A stretch of DNA of 64,000 nucleotides from Persicaria tinctoria (GCA_037127255.1 JBANSL010000017.1:71424857-71488856), one strand, 5' to 3'; positions 12,258 through 24,294 are shown, numbered from the stretch's first letter. Translations and numbers: made by a program. Notes: generated from the sequence alone by a model not told the origin.

Positions 12258-12479
12258 TAAACAATTAATGCTATCGACGGTGAAAGAAGCAATGTTCTTT
12301 CACATTCCTCTCATTGGCAATAGAGTGGCTGATAAGGTTGCACACCTTAGTCACTCTGCCCGAGGAGTCGATATTAAAAATGATATTGGTCTTCTTGACC
12401 TCATCCGTAAGGATGCTGCCGGGTAGGGCTATTCCACCCGAATTTTTTCCCAATCAAAAAATAAAATAAAAATAATAAT
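12258..12479 (+). mobile_element. 5'-truncated LINE tail (same family as 43525-49236)
   Basis: The plus strand encodes the last ~50 residues of the LINE RNase H domain ([19 protein letters not shown], then RKDAAG and stop). The 3' UTR (CACCCGAATTTTTTCCCAATC) is shared with the large LINE and followed by an AATA-rich tail. An exact 16-bp duplication, AATAATATACTTTATT, flanks it at 12242-12257 and 12480-12495. Severe 5' truncation is the usual outcome of target-primed reverse transcription. Confidence 0.85.
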
Positions 12480-12675
12480 AATAATATACTTTATTAATTC
12501 TTTAAGTAAAACCTGTTAATTTACCAATCTGTATAGTTTTTTAGACTAACAAATATAGCATTATATTCTCATTTATTACTATATTTTTTCACTTCCTCGA
12601 AAACTATAATAAACCATATACTAATAATTATAAGGACAATTTTGGAAAATAAATACCAAAGTACCTAAAATGATA

Positions 12676-12904
12676 CTCCCTCCGTTAATTAAAATTTGAC
12701 GTTTTACTGTTCACGCACGCTTTTTTAGGTTTTAAAAACTATATAAAATATTAAAATTTTAAAATAATTTCATACTTATTACTATTAATTATGAATTTAT
12801 AAAAACAAATGTAAAAAAAAATTTAAAATTTTATATAGTTTTTATCATTCTAAAAAAGCGTACATGATTAATAGTAAACGACAAGTTTTAATCAACAGAG
12901 TGAG
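12676..12904. mobile_element. Stowaway-type MITE
   Basis: Ends CTCCCTCCGTTAATTAAAA and, inverted, CTCACTCTGTTGATTAAAAC lie between TA dinucleotides (12674-12675 and 12905-12906). Inner arms containing AAACTATATAAAAT and its complement give a long hairpin. Related copies are at 14359-14592, 26245-26468 and 32119-32317. Confidence 0.75.
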
Positions 12905-12906
12905 TA

Positions 12907-13985
12907 AGAATCATAATCTAAAATGGTATATTTTATTTAACGCGAGGTACAAATAATAAAGTAATATTTAATTTGGATGTATTTATATTGTCCTAATCAA
13001 AGTTTGGCCAGATATCACCATCAACCAGATTTTTAACTTGTGCATTGGCTTCCAAAACATAGGAAAAAAAAGGAGCTGTATATATCGAGTTAGGGTCTAG
13101 CTAGGGACGATAATGGATGATCATCACTAAGTTCAAATTGATACTATGGAGTATAGGATATGTTGATTACTCGTGATGGTTCAAAGTGATTGATGGAGAT
13201 ATTTAGTTTTCTTTCTCTTTGGAGAAACAAAATCGACTTTACTATAGGCGTGCATATCCTCATCTAAAATAGTAAATAAAATCATTTCAAAAAGACATAA
13301 ATGTAATAATGGATAAAGGTTTGTCGTGCCGGATTTTTGTTTTGTTTTATAACGGTTGTCTTGTCTAATTTTTCAAATATTTTTTATATATAAAAAACAA
13401 TTAAAGATCGATGATAAAATGCGTCGTTAATTAACCTTTCTGACAAACAAGGTTTACGACGGATAGTTCAGCAGCAGGAGTCAGCAGGTGGATATATGAG
13501 GCTGATGGACGATTTTGTGAAGCTGAACAATGGTGTGACGGTGTTTGACTTTTATGGGTCCGCCATCGAGTGGTTGTGTGGGATGAGAGGGGTGCGTTGA
13601 TCCTCGTAGCCTCGTGTAGGACATAGAGAGGTAGCGTGCACGGACGACATTGAGATTGCAGAAGCAGAAGGTATATATCCGTTGGGGGCTCATGGGGGTA
13701 GGGTCGATTATTTGGTCGCATGTTCGAAGGGAAGGCAATAAAGTAGCTCATATGTTAAGGCTTGAGCATATTCTATCGAACATTTCATTAACTATATGAT
13801 GAAAGTTTGAGCCTAAGAGGAAATTTTTTGTACAATACGGAGTATCTTACGCTACAATTTAGGAAAACATAATAAGGTAGTCGTATACCCATACTATAGT
13901 CCATTTTTTGGTATAAAAAAAATAACACTTAATATCATGTAATTATGATCCATTATATAACCTGTATTACTTTATTTGATGTATT
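12907..13985. other. intergenic, no gene seen
   Basis: Mostly AT-rich. A GC-richer patch at about 13430-13750 is open for about 100 codons on the minus strand in two frames, but neither frame has a recognisable motif and both are probably chance. Confidence 0.35.
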
Positions 13986-14713
13986 AAGTGTTTTAAAAAT
14001 TGCGTTTAGGCGCTAGGTGGGAGGATACCTAGGAATTTTTAAGTCTAGACGGGCCGTTAGGTGGATTTCTGGTTAGGCACCGCCTAGTCCCGTCTAAACC
14101 ATGCCTAGGCGCTGCCTAGTCCCGCCTAGCTCGACGATTATTCAATTTCAGCTTTTAAGCCTGTGATTAGCCGATTTAGGATTTTTTATCCCCTCAAGTT
14201 GAGATGTATTTGCTTTTGAGCCGAACCTATGGTTTATAAATTTAAGATGTTTAGAGTCACTAGTCAGACGCGTACTTTTGTGTTTATTTACTTTAGTATT
14301 AGTTAAGCACCGCAAATTTGGATTTACGAGTGATATTATGGATTATTATTACATTATACTCCCTTCGTTAATTAAAACTTACGTTTTACTATTCTCGCAT
14401 GCTTTTTTATGCGTTGAAAACAATATAAAATATTAACTTTTTAAATAAAAATTTTCAATAATTTCATACTTATTACAATTAAGTGTGAATTTATAAAAAT
14501 AAATGTAACAAAATGTTAGTATTTTATATAGTTTTTAACATTCTAATAAAACATGCATAAATAATACACGACAAGTTTTAATTAACAGAGAGTATGAATT
14601 ATTGACATGTGTTATGCGTTAAAATATAAGAAAATAACAAAGTTTGTTCTAAGTCCGCCTAGATATCCGTGTAGCCGCCGCCTAGTGGTCACCTAGCGCC
14701 TTTTAGAAAATTG
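13986..14713. mobile_element. hAT-like element with GCCTAGGCG termini, hosting a MITE
   Basis: The ends AAGTGTTTTAAAAATTGCG and (inverted) CAATTTTCTAAAAGGCGC match those of the element at 60057-60582, and the interiors align along their length. Subterminal regions repeat CGCCTAG motifs. The presumed 8-bp duplications (GATGTATT and GATATAAC) agree at only 5 of 8 positions, so this copy is older. A MITE at 14359-14592 interrupts it. Confidence 0.7.
14359..14592. mobile_element. Stowaway-type MITE nested in hAT
   Basis: It is flanked by TA (14357-14358 and 14593-14594), with ends CTCCCTTCGTTAATTAAAA and (inverted) CTCTCTGTTAATTAAAACTT. The paralogous hAT at 60057-60582 carries the uninterrupted sequence TTACATTATATGAATTATTG at the equivalent place. 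This shows exactly what was inserted and which TA was duplicated. Confidence 0.9.
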
Positions 14714-15050
14714 GATATAACGAATTATTTTATTATTTATCTTAATAAATTGGTAGTTTTATAATTATTTTTGACCAATAAAAAAAACCGACTATGATTG
14801 TAAACTAGAAGTTTACAAGAAGATCCTTATCGACATTAGCCACTTATTGATAAAAAAATTTTTTATGTATAGTACTCAATATATAGTAACAAATCACATG
14901 TTGTTATACTCTACTAATACGTTCCTACCTAATTTATTTATTTTATTAAATAAATTTTTTTTTAAAAAAAAAAAAGTAAGTGATTCAATGTATAAATACG
15001 TACTTGGATGATGTCACAATCTGTTAGGATAAAAAAAACATAGATATGGT

Positions 15051-15670
15051 TTGTATCATGAGAAAAAAGCTGTTATTTGCACGGTCAAAAATTCGCCATC
15101 AGCACGGTGTCGGTACCGGACTCCCAACTCGGTAAAAGTTTCTGTCGGTGCCAGACTCCCAGGTCGCCAGAAACTGGAAAAGCTGCAGAGAATCTTGCAG
15201 GCACGCCATGTCACCTCACTGACGAGGTGTCACATCATATCGGGTCCTAACAGCCGATGCCGAGCTCCGAATCCGGCACGGTCAAATCAGTCGAATCGTC
15301 TGAAAAGCTGCAGGGAATCTTCAGCTTTACGTCAATCCGATGCAATGCCGTTGTCGAGCTCCCGGACCGGCATGGGTGGTGGCGAGTTATTATAAAATGA
15401 GGGAGCCCTGCCCTCACTTTGTGCACCACACAAACACACCACTCTCCCACCTCTTACGTCGCAGATTTTCTAGAGAGCTTGTTGGAGCGGTCGATAGCCC
15501 GGAATCCCTTCTAAGGAGAAATGCCGAAGTTCGGGAGCTTGATAGATCGGTTTAGGCGAAGTTCGCGATCCTCTTCACCAACGACCCCACCTCCCAATGA
15601 GCGTGAGCCTTCACCACAACCCCCGCCGAATAATCCTAGAGCGCAAGCCGCCGCCGAGGCGCCGAGGTAA
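15051..15670 (+). promoter_or_regulatory. GC-rich promoter-like block with orphan first exon
   Basis: A TATAAAA box at about 15391 follows a 340-bp GC-rich block with repeated CGGTGCCGG / GAGCTCCCGGACCGG and AAGCTGCAG(G/A)GAATCTT phrases. About 120 bp downstream an ATG at 15521 opens a 49-codon proline/serine/arginine-rich frame (begins MPKFGSLIDRFRRSS) that runs straight into a good splice donor (GAG|GTAAGTAG) at about 15669. No second exon is evident. It may be the promoter end of a transposon, as it lies beside the Mutator-like transposase but points the other way, or a captured gene start. I do not recognise the peptide. Confidence 0.35.
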
Positions 15671-15882
15671 GTAGAGATTTTATGTTAAGTTTATGTTATT
15701 ATTGGTCAACATTTAAATGAAATAAAGATAAACTGTAGGGTATAGTCGACAGTCGAGATTTAATCGATATTTTTATGAAATTATAAAAGGAAATTAGATA
15801 TGGAATATTGATAAAATTAGATATGAAATTTTTAATGCATGAAAATGAGATATAAAAAGAAATTAGACATAGAATTTTTATT

Positions 15883-17498
15883 TCATGAAAAATTAGATAT
15901 TGGTTCACTCATGACACACTGTTTGATTGTCAACCGTGACTTCTCAAGGAACCCTCTGAGTTGGTCTACTTGTTCATTGACCAAGTTGTCAATGCATTCT
16001 GTTACGTCAACGAACCCACCAATAGCCGTCCCTAGCATGGACTTTAATTTTGCATGTGTTGACTCGACACTATATCATAAAAAATATATTAGTTTGACTT
16101 ATATAGGATACTTAAATATTATAATAATTACAACTGTATACAATTCAATGTCACTTACTTATTCGTAGTTCGCACCCCAAGATGTAGGAACTTATCAACC
16201 CATGCACGAACTATCGTCTCCTTGAATTCTATGAGCCAGGTGTCTTCAAGGTACTTCATAAGACCCCATCGTGCCTCCCATTTCGACTTCATCACTTGTA
16301 GACGAACTTCATAACTTTCTTCAGTCTTTGACTCAAATAAGGCCTTGCACTCATTGTAGAAGGAGTTTCGCTTCTCGGTAGATTTCGTGATCCTACCCTT
16401 CATTTCAATGTTGCACATAATATGATAAGTACACAACATATGCTTTACCGTGGGTAACTCCTCCCGAAGGGCCTTGATAAGACCTAACTCTCTGTTTGTA
16501 AAAATAACTTCTGGGAGTTGTTGACCGCACAAATGACGTAGTCGCCGTAGTGCCCAACTATAGTGATCTGCGCTCTCGCCTGCCATGAATACGAACGCAA
16601 TTGCAAATGTGTTCTTCGTGCTAGTAATCCCAACGATCTCTAGCAACGACATTTCGTACCTACCACATGAACATTAATTAGTCAAACAAATTGCTACAAC
16701 GTATGACAGATATAAAAGTAGTCGACATTAATGTCATTCCTCTTACTCGTTCGTCTTGTAGGTCGAGTCCATCACGATAACATACGGAAACAATATAAGA
16801 AGATGTCGGGAGTTCGGATGGGACAAAAACACATCAGTAACCTCGTCTACTCCTGCTTTAGAGGAATTCCGTGTGGCGATAAAGTATCCCTTTTGTTTTA
16901 GTTTGTGAAGCGCTTGAGGCAGGTCCCTCCGTCCTTCTGCAACGGTTCTCCGCAACTGGGCTCGTGCATTGTAGACTTGACGAATGTCCGTCACGCAGTC
17001 ATGATCGTCATACTTCATCCCGCGCAGCATATCCCCCGGTTTTATCCTAATCACTGTATCACGGCGAACCTGCCGATGTTGATCTGGAGTTAATCTACCG
17101 GCATAGGGATGTCCTAACATCACATCGTTTAGCTTGTGGTTATGCACACCGCATAGAACCTTCATGGTCCAATTGTCAGCATCATTTTGACGACCCTCCA
17201 GCTCAAACAAGCATCCGATCTTTGTCATTCTCCCTCGCCTACTCACTGCGGGAGGAAAATCCTTGTCGACATCTGGAATATCTCTACCCCCTTCGTATTT
17301 ATCACACACTAGACGAAAGGTACCCAATCCACTCATTTGGTTCTTCCGTGACCGAGTGATCACAAGTACCATGTTCTTAATCTTCCCTACGTATCTAGCC
17401 CATGCCTTTATGTTTACTTGATCAGCCCAATAACCATCGACTGTAAACATCGAACCATATTCTGTACCCACATCTAGAGGTTGGTTTTGTTCCTGCAT
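15883..17498 (-). pseudogene. Mutator-like (MULE) transposase, truncated and catalytically altered
   Basis: Three minus-strand exons join in phase: 17498-16747, 16659-16159 and 16069-15883, with GT-AG introns of 87 and 89 bp, giving 479 codons. Exon 1 has the N-terminal MULE zinc-finger-like region (RNSS/CGVHNHKL) and ends at the first catalytic aspartate (VIVMDSTYKTNE). Exon 2 begins the core (EYEMSLLEIVGITST) and includes GESADHYSWALRRL and CTYHIMCNIE. Exon 3 starts VESTHAKLK, the usual TN(R/N)VESxHxxLK block. Two defects are visible. The normal TDRELAL motif reads TNRELGL, so the second catalytic Asp is Asn. The frame stops soon after MSEPISNFS, with no C-terminal SWIM zinc finger, so the family's usual 600-800 aa length is not reached. 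FAR1-like domesticated proteins share this fold, but the defects favour a dead transposon gene. Terminal inverted repeats were not found. Confidence 0.75.
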
Positions 17499-17539
17499 AA
17501 TGTCACTTATGTACTCAAAACTTTTTCGCAAAATATTAT

Positions 17540-17754
17540 CAAAAATGCTATATTATATGATGGTTTCGTTTTACAAAACTATGTTATATTATGTTTCGAT
17601 TCAAACAACATATCTATTCAAACTTAATTATATAAAGGTTCCTCTATATAAACGTTCCGCTATAATATGATTCTATTCAAACATAATTATATAAAAAATT
17701 TCCGCTAAATATATTTCCGCTATAATATGATTCTATTCAAACATAATTCAAAAA
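17540..17754. repeat. Short AT-rich direct repeats
   Basis: The phrase CGCTATAATATGATTCTATT occurs twice about 60 bp apart (near 17658 and 17718), with a third partial copy (TTCCGCTAAATATA) between. They lie between the MULE gene and a LINE remnant. Confidence 0.55.
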
Positions 17755-18310
17755 ACTAAGCAAAATGATCAAGATGAAGAAGAAGACCAGATAAGAACAA
17801 TTAAACCAAAGAGGAACCCTCGCCAAAGAAATATAATCAGATGGAAAAAGCCCGATGATGGTGGTTTTAAACTCAACTTTGATGGTGCTAAATCACCTTT
17901 TGGTTTTGCCTCTGCAGGTTTCATAATTCGAGATGACGAAGGGAGATTGATTGCTTGTGATGCCAGAAGCTGCGGGACTTTGTCTGCACTTCAGGCTGAG
18001 GCGGTTGGTCTGCAGCTTGGGCTGGTGGAAGCTCAAAAGCGGGGTCTTAGGCGTCTTGTTGTGGAGGGTGATTGTCTTACCGTCATCAATGTGATTAACG
18101 GTACCTGGAAGCCCCCCTGGGAGATCGAAATCCTTATCTCTGAGGCTCTACTCCTGCTCGCGTCTTTCGAGACGGTCTCCGTCTGCCATGTCTTTAGGAA
18201 GGCCAATAGGGTGGCGGATCGCATTGCTTAGCTGGCCTTGGTTTCTGATTCGGCCTCGGGAAAAAAGAGACATTATTATTTTCTATAATCTATGTAATAA
18301 ATGCATCCTT
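17755..18310 (+). mobile_element. 5'-truncated LINE remnant (RNase H domain)
   Basis: The plus strand encodes a nearly complete LINE-type RNase H: FKLNFDGAKSPFG, then GFIIRDDEGRL, LQAEAVGLQLGL, VVEGDCLTVINVI, PPWEIEILISEA and FRKANRVADRIA with a stop. The catalytic D-E-D positions are present. It differs in sequence from the family at 43.5 kb (different 3' UTR), so it comes from another LINE lineage. No clear target duplication was seen. Confidence 0.75.
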
Positions 18311-18419
18311 TATTAATAAAGAGAATTCTAAACGAAAATGAATAAATCCTACAAAAATAATTAAATAATTTAAAACTGACTAGATCAATTTTTTTTTGGG
18401 TGCAAACTGACTAAATCAA

Positions 18420-20346
18420 TCTATATTATAATACTAAAGGAGAAGTCGCCTACGACATGTGGCGGCTTCTCCTTTAATGTAGGTTTTTTTAATTAGATTA
18501 ATTGATTTATGTAGCTTTAAAGGAGATTATTTGGTTAACAAATCTTATCTAATTTAAAGTATAAAATCAAATCTTAACTAATTAGAAAATATTATTAATC
18601 TAATTTTGAGGATAAAATCAAATCTTAACTCCTTAGAAAATATTATTAACATTATTAATTAACTACCTTACCTAAATTATTATTTGTTAGCTTTTTTATT
18701 TATTTAAGATTAATAATAAAAAAGAATTAGATTTAAAAACTAAATTACTAATTAACCTAATTGATATGCCATATCTAAAATAACTAACTAACCAAAACGT
18801 AATCTTATTGTTTGCATGGTAATATATGCAAATCCAAAATCTAGAAACTTACGCAGATCTTATCACTTTTTTTTTAATCACCAATCTTATCACTTTGTAA
18901 TGTAATCTCTTACTGTATATATTGCAATCTTATCACTAAAATAATTTTAAAAAAAAAATCAGATTAGTCCATTCCTAGTTTCAGATGGTTATTAATCAGA
19001 TTAGTCAATTTTTATTTTTATTTACAATTATTTATTAATTCAAAGTAGATATCTAAAATCAATTATCTTTGATTTGGTTAAAATTTTGAATTTTGAAATC
19101 AGTTTTTGTTTTTCCAATTCTTTAGATCAACTAATCTGATTTGGTTACAATTTTGAATTTTGAAATTAAAAAAAAAAGTATTCAGATCGCCAAAATCGTA
19201 GTACTACACTACTACTGTTATAAATACTACCCTAACTCTTCCTGATTCAATTGTTCACATTTTTACGGAGTATATTCATTTGCTTTTGTGCTGCTGTGTT
19301 GCTTTTATATCTTAATCTAACATAATCATATTTGCAGATGCAGGTTATTGATTGTACCCTAATTTACTTGATTTTAATCACAGCCCTACTTCCCTCTCTT
19401 ATTTTCCTTCTCAGTTTATCCGATTAATTACAATTCCATTGATTCTACTTGGAATTATGTCCAGTTGTGCTTAACTACTCGGAAAATTGATGTGAAATCG
19501 ATCGACTTTGTGTTGCTACGTGAAATCCTTAGTCAAGATGTACGTGAAATCATTCAACGTAACACTAAATACTTCCAATTCGATTTGATTTGAAGTTATC
19601 TAATTAATCTTTTGGTTTCATCTTATAAATATAGGGGCAAGCTAATGCGGATTTCATTTATTTATTTATGGTTTTAGTTAATTAGCCGCATTCGTTCAAA
19701 CATACACCGTATATTCTCATGGTTATATAATTAAATTTATGGAAGATTTTGCTAAACAAATCACTTAAGATATGATTTGTTTGTTAGTTTAGATATTCAC
19801 TGGATAAGATCAAATAAAATCATATTTATCTCAAAAAAATCAAATTTGATTACATTATAACTTGCCATTTGTTCAAGAAAATATTTGATTCTATTTTTTT
19901 TGTTATATTTTTTATTCCACAAATTACTACAGAATATTTCGGTTTTAGTTTTAGTTTCTATTTTTTTAGATAAATAACTCAATATTGATTCATTCATTTA
20001 ATTTTGAACCATATGTATGTTAATTAAAAGATAAAACCAAATCTCATAGGTTCTATTGTTTAGGTAATGTATCTTTAATTATTTTTATTTATTTCTTCTT
20101 CTTATCAGTTTGCTAGAGAAAATACATCTGTGACTCTTTTTTATACGGATGTTTTCCACCACATGTTATATACAAGAATTCAAATCCCTATTCATTTTTG
20201 TATGTAAGATTATTATCTCCATATGTATGTTGGATGGTTACAAGTAATGCTTACAAGTTTTGGTATCAATGAAGAAATGATAAATGAAATTATATAAACA
20301 CATATTTTTAAAAAAGATCCGTGCAATGCAGGGGGTACTAAGCTAG
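18420..20346 (+). mobile_element. Non-autonomous Helitron
   Basis: The 5' end TCTATATTATAATACTAAAG matches the usual plant Helitron start and is preceded by A (18419). The 3' end has the signature GTGCAATGCA palindrome (near 20320), then a short spacer and CTAG at 20343-20346 followed by T. This fits insertion between A and T with no target duplication. The interior (1.9 kb) has no RepHel gene or other reading frame. Confidence 0.8.
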
Positions 20347-20699
20347 TTAATTTAGTAAAATGTCAGCAAAATTGAAAAGGTTGGAGCATAAATGAGAAGT
20401 CAAATATATTATTAAGTTTGTTGCGCCTGTTTATTTTGTATGTTTTACGCGATTTTCACATATCGACTCATCGGCTTCTCGAGAATCGTACTTACTTGAT
20501 CTTGAATGTTTACTTAATTAAAAAAATATTAACATGGTTGATAAATACCTATCACATAATCAATAAGGCATCTCTACCAAAAAAAATCAATAAGTCATAT
20601 AAATTCGACTTTCTCGTCCCATATTATAATAGATCCAAACACTTACGTACAAAGAAAAGTTGCAATAAAAATAAAGAAAAGTTGCAATAAAAATAATTT

Positions 20700-21352
20700 T
20701 TTTTACAGAAAATCACCCTCAAATACGAAGGGTCTTCATTAAACGGTCTGTATTAACAAATCACCACCCTTAATCTATTTTTATTAAGTTACCAACAAAT
20801 AAATATAGCCTACAAGTATTATCCCAATTTGTGTCTAACATGTTTATAAATTTTCAAAATATTATGTAAATCACTCTTTTGATTATAATAGGATTATAAC
20901 TTATAATTTTTATTTATAAAGTTACGAATAATCTTATAATTATTATTTATTTGTAGTTTAAATACTGCCTTTCTTTAATTAAAAAATTCAAAAAGATCTA
21001 TAATTTTATTTTAGCTACACACTTAATCGATAAACTGAATAATCTTAAAATTATTATTTATTTGTATTTTAAATGTTCACTTTCAATAATTAACCATTGA
21101 TAAAAGAAAATTAATCTATAAACTAATGTTTAAAAGTTATAAATATTTTGAGGCAAAAGACCTTATAATTCTCTCTATATATAAGGTTTTTTATAAACAA
21201 ATATTTTAATTTGGAAAATTAGAACATAAAATATATTCAATGCTAATTTAAGGAAAATACTCAAAATAGGTTAAATGTGGTGATTTGTTTCTCAAGATCA
21301 TTTAAGAGGTGATTTTATGTAATTTCAAATTTAAAGAGTGATTAGGTGAAAA
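20700..21352. mobile_element. Possible long-TIR element (MULE-like)
   Basis: Near 20706 the phrase ACAGAAAATCACCCTCAAAT and near 20759 AAATCACCACCCTTAA are mirrored in inverted form near 21345-21260 (ATAAAATCACCTCTTAAATG, AAATCACCACATTTAAC). The pattern of spaced AATCACC phrases in inverted arms resembles the better-preserved elements at 28127-29148 and 55260-57851. No target duplication was resolved. Confidence 0.4.
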
Positions 21353-21537
21353 ACTGAAAATATTATGAAAAAAAATACTCGTGAAAAACGATCAGCACAC
21401 AATATGCGAATTTCAGACAGAAAGTGTAAATTTAAGGAGGCCAGTAAACAAATATCCGAAAACAGCCCACAGGAAAACCCCCCCAAACCCCAATGGCCCC
21501 TGGTTTTGTACTCTCTCTCCTCCCCTGTTTCCTCCTC

Positions 21538-21783
21538 CGCTTTATATACGTCTCTCCGTCCATGAAACAAACTGTTTCACTCTCAAATCTCAATCTTTCT
21601 CACCAACACCACCATTTCTCCAAGCAATCGATTCCCAACACTCCCAATTCCATTTATTTGCCCTTTCCTTTTTTCGGATTTGATCCAATCGCACATTTCA
21701 AACGTTTTTTTTAGCTGTACTCTGTTTTGCTGGTCGACGGCGAGGTTGTGTAATTTGCGATGTTTGGTGAAATAAGCGATTAA
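21538..21783 (+). promoter_or_regulatory. TATA box and 5' leader of the cysteine oxidase gene
   Basis: A TATATA element near 21541 (CTTTATATACGTC) lies about 240 bp before the start codon. The following pyrimidine-rich stretch (CTCTCAAATCTCAATC...) is typical of a plant 5' leader. I did not find a clear hypoxia-responsive element, although AtPCO1/2 homologues are known to be hypoxia-induced. Confidence 0.45.
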
Positions 21784-24294
21784 ATGGGGATCAAGACGAG
21801 GTCGGCTGGGAAGAAGGGGAAGGAGGCGGTGAGCGAATTGCAGAAAGGAACGACAACGACGACGAATAGCAGTGGTAGGCAGAGGAGGAGCCGGCGCCGG
21901 CAGGGGAAGATGCCACCGGTTCAAACCCTCTTTAATACCTGCAAGGAGTTGTTCGCCAATGGCGGGTTCGGGTTTGTTCCATCCCCCGCAGATGTCCGCC
22001 GCGTTTGCTCGCTTCTCGGTATGCTTTGCTTGTTTCAATCAGCGATCATTGCTTCTATGCCTGCAAGGTGTTCGATGTTTTGCCTCAAAGAATCAACCTT
22101 TTTTTTTAGTTGTAATTTGATCATGTTTAATTCAATCTTGCTTTCCTGATTGCCTAATGAAAATGCGAAACGCACCCTATGTGGGGCCCTTGAAAGTTAT
22201 CGGTTTCTCCTGCTACTAGTGTGGTGTGTTAGTGAAATCCTCTCCGGGCACATCCCCATGTGGCAAAAGGTAGATCTTTTTGATAGATAAGTCATCCATG
22301 GGGCTCAATTATTTGCTTAGTTGCATATTATGTCACGATTTACCTCCTCCATTAGGTCAGGGCATGGTCATAGTGCGCTATCGTCATCCGAAAATTCGCT
22401 GTGGATAACGAATGTAACAACAATGCATATGCTTAAAATGTTACATGCTTATAGAATTAGGGTTTGTTTGGTACATGATCTTGTTTGATTGTTTTGATCA
22501 TTTTACATGAAATTACTTACACTATTCCTTCTATGGCACTTCTTATTTCATTGATCATGATTTATCATGTTGTGGATTGATAGATAACCATTAATGGACA
22601 ATCCTATGGTAATGTAGTTTTGAGTTGCCATGGCCATTTATGGAAAATACAAACAGCATCAATTTGTCTTTTTCTTGGAGCTGTTCATATGGTATCTATG
22701 TAACAAATCACATGTACTGCTCTATGGATCATCAAATGTGATTAAATTTCCTTTTTTGATTGAATCGGAATTGTATTAGTGACACATAACCAGGGTACGG
22801 ATTTCCTCGGGTCGAATTTGCTGATGTTTCATTATTTATGCTTATATCATGGCTTGTGTATTTCAACAGATGACTTGAAGCCAACAGACGTCGGCATTAC
22901 ACCTGAGTTGCCATATTTTCGAACCATGAGGATGGCAGGGTCGCCTATAATTACATATCTCCACCTCCATGAGTGCGAAAAGTTCTCTGTATGTCTTATG
23001 CTTCATATCTTAGATTGAATTGGATTGGATTAAATTTGAAGAGGGTTTTGCTTTTCAGGATGAATAAAATTTGTTAATTTTGTAGATTGGAATCTTCTGC
23101 TTGCCGCCATCAGGAGTGCTTCCGCTTCACAACCATCCCGGGATGACTGTTTTCAGTAAGCTTCTGTTTGGGACAATGCATATAAAATCGTACGATTGGG
23201 TGACTGATGTCCCTCCAAACATGAAGTTGAAGGCTGGTGATTCACAAGGTAAGAGCTTTTCGCTTTTGGTTTTCCATTTTAAATAGATTCAGTCGGATCA
23301 GGATTTCATATAAATATACCTTGTGATTTATTCGCCTTTCAAATAATTCGATATGGGTTTTAATTCACTTAGGTACAATTTAGTTTACCGGATTATGATT
23401 GAAGAACATGACAGTTTTGCTTTAAATCTCTATACTGATTTGGATTCTAGGACGGTTAGATAAATTATTCATGAAACGGTCTCTTCGTAAGATTACTAGT
23501 TTACATTTTACAAGCTGAAGTGTTCTTCATGAGCTAGTGATGAAAATAACTCGCATTGCTTCAGAATGTTCAGATACATGGTTTGTGCAAAGAACTAACC
23601 AGTGAGACAACATAGAAGTTGACAGTAGATGTTTTTATGTCCAAAACATCATCATGCCAATCATGAAGGAACATCTCATTCTCATTATACCTTGTTGAAT
23701 AACTCGGTCTTTCTCTTGCCAGATGCGTTTGATCCAACGACAACTCGGCTGGCAAAGCTGAAAGTCAATAGCGAGTTTACTGCTCCCTGCGACACCTCTA
23801 TGCTGTATCCCAACGACGGGGGCAACATGCATTGCTTCACAGCAGTGACCCCGTGTGCTGTACTTGATGTACTAACCCCGCCATATTCTGATCCCGATGG
23901 GCGACACTGTACATACTACCATCCATACCCTTTTGAACACTTCTCAGGTACACCATGAAAATCTGATCTTTTTCGTCGTTCCATTCCTTCATACAAGTGA
24001 TCCTCACTGCAGTCAATGATCTAAAACTAAGACTGCACTTGCCACTACTATTATTTAGCTTACAAGTTCCCAAGGGCAAGAATTTAGCCCTGTTTCGTTC
24101 TATAACGCCGCCCTTTCCTTCTCGGCCCAAGACTGAATGTTCTGATCAATTGTCTAACCGCACGTGCAGTGGAAGGGGTGACGGTTCCTGAGAGCGAAAA
24201 GGGCAGCTACGCGTGGCTTAAAGAGAGTGACCGACCTGAGGACCTGACGGTGGTTGGAGGGCAATACATGGGGCCAAAGATAATCAAGACTTGA
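21784..24294 (+). CDS. PCO: Plant cysteine oxidase (PCO1/2-like thiol dioxygenase)
   Basis: Five exons join in phase with GT-AG introns: 21784-22018, 22870-22988, 23086-23248, 23723-23947 and 24170-24294, giving 288 residues. After a basic, low-complexity N-terminus (residues 1-42) comes the family's [17 protein letters not shown] helix, then [19 protein letters not shown] and the cupin core. Iron-binding histidines lie in [12 protein letters not shown] (HxH) and GNMHCFTAV. The [20 protein letters not shown] and [16 protein letters not shown] blocks are nearly invariant in plant PCOs. The C-terminus is [12 protein letters not shown]. The enzyme uses O2 to convert an N-terminal cysteine to the sulfinic acid, marking ERF-VII factors, VRN2 and ZPR2 for the Arg/N-degron pathway, and so acts as an oxygen sensor in cytosol and nucleus. 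Length fits the family (about 240-295 aa); the long N-terminus favours the PCO1/2 group over PCO4/5. All key residues are present, so the gene looks functional. Confidence 0.93.

Noticed and set aside
13431..13751. Two overlapping minus-strand frames of 85-106 codons
   Set aside because: No motif, and neither strand shows a consistent coding pattern; treated as chance in a GC-richer patch.
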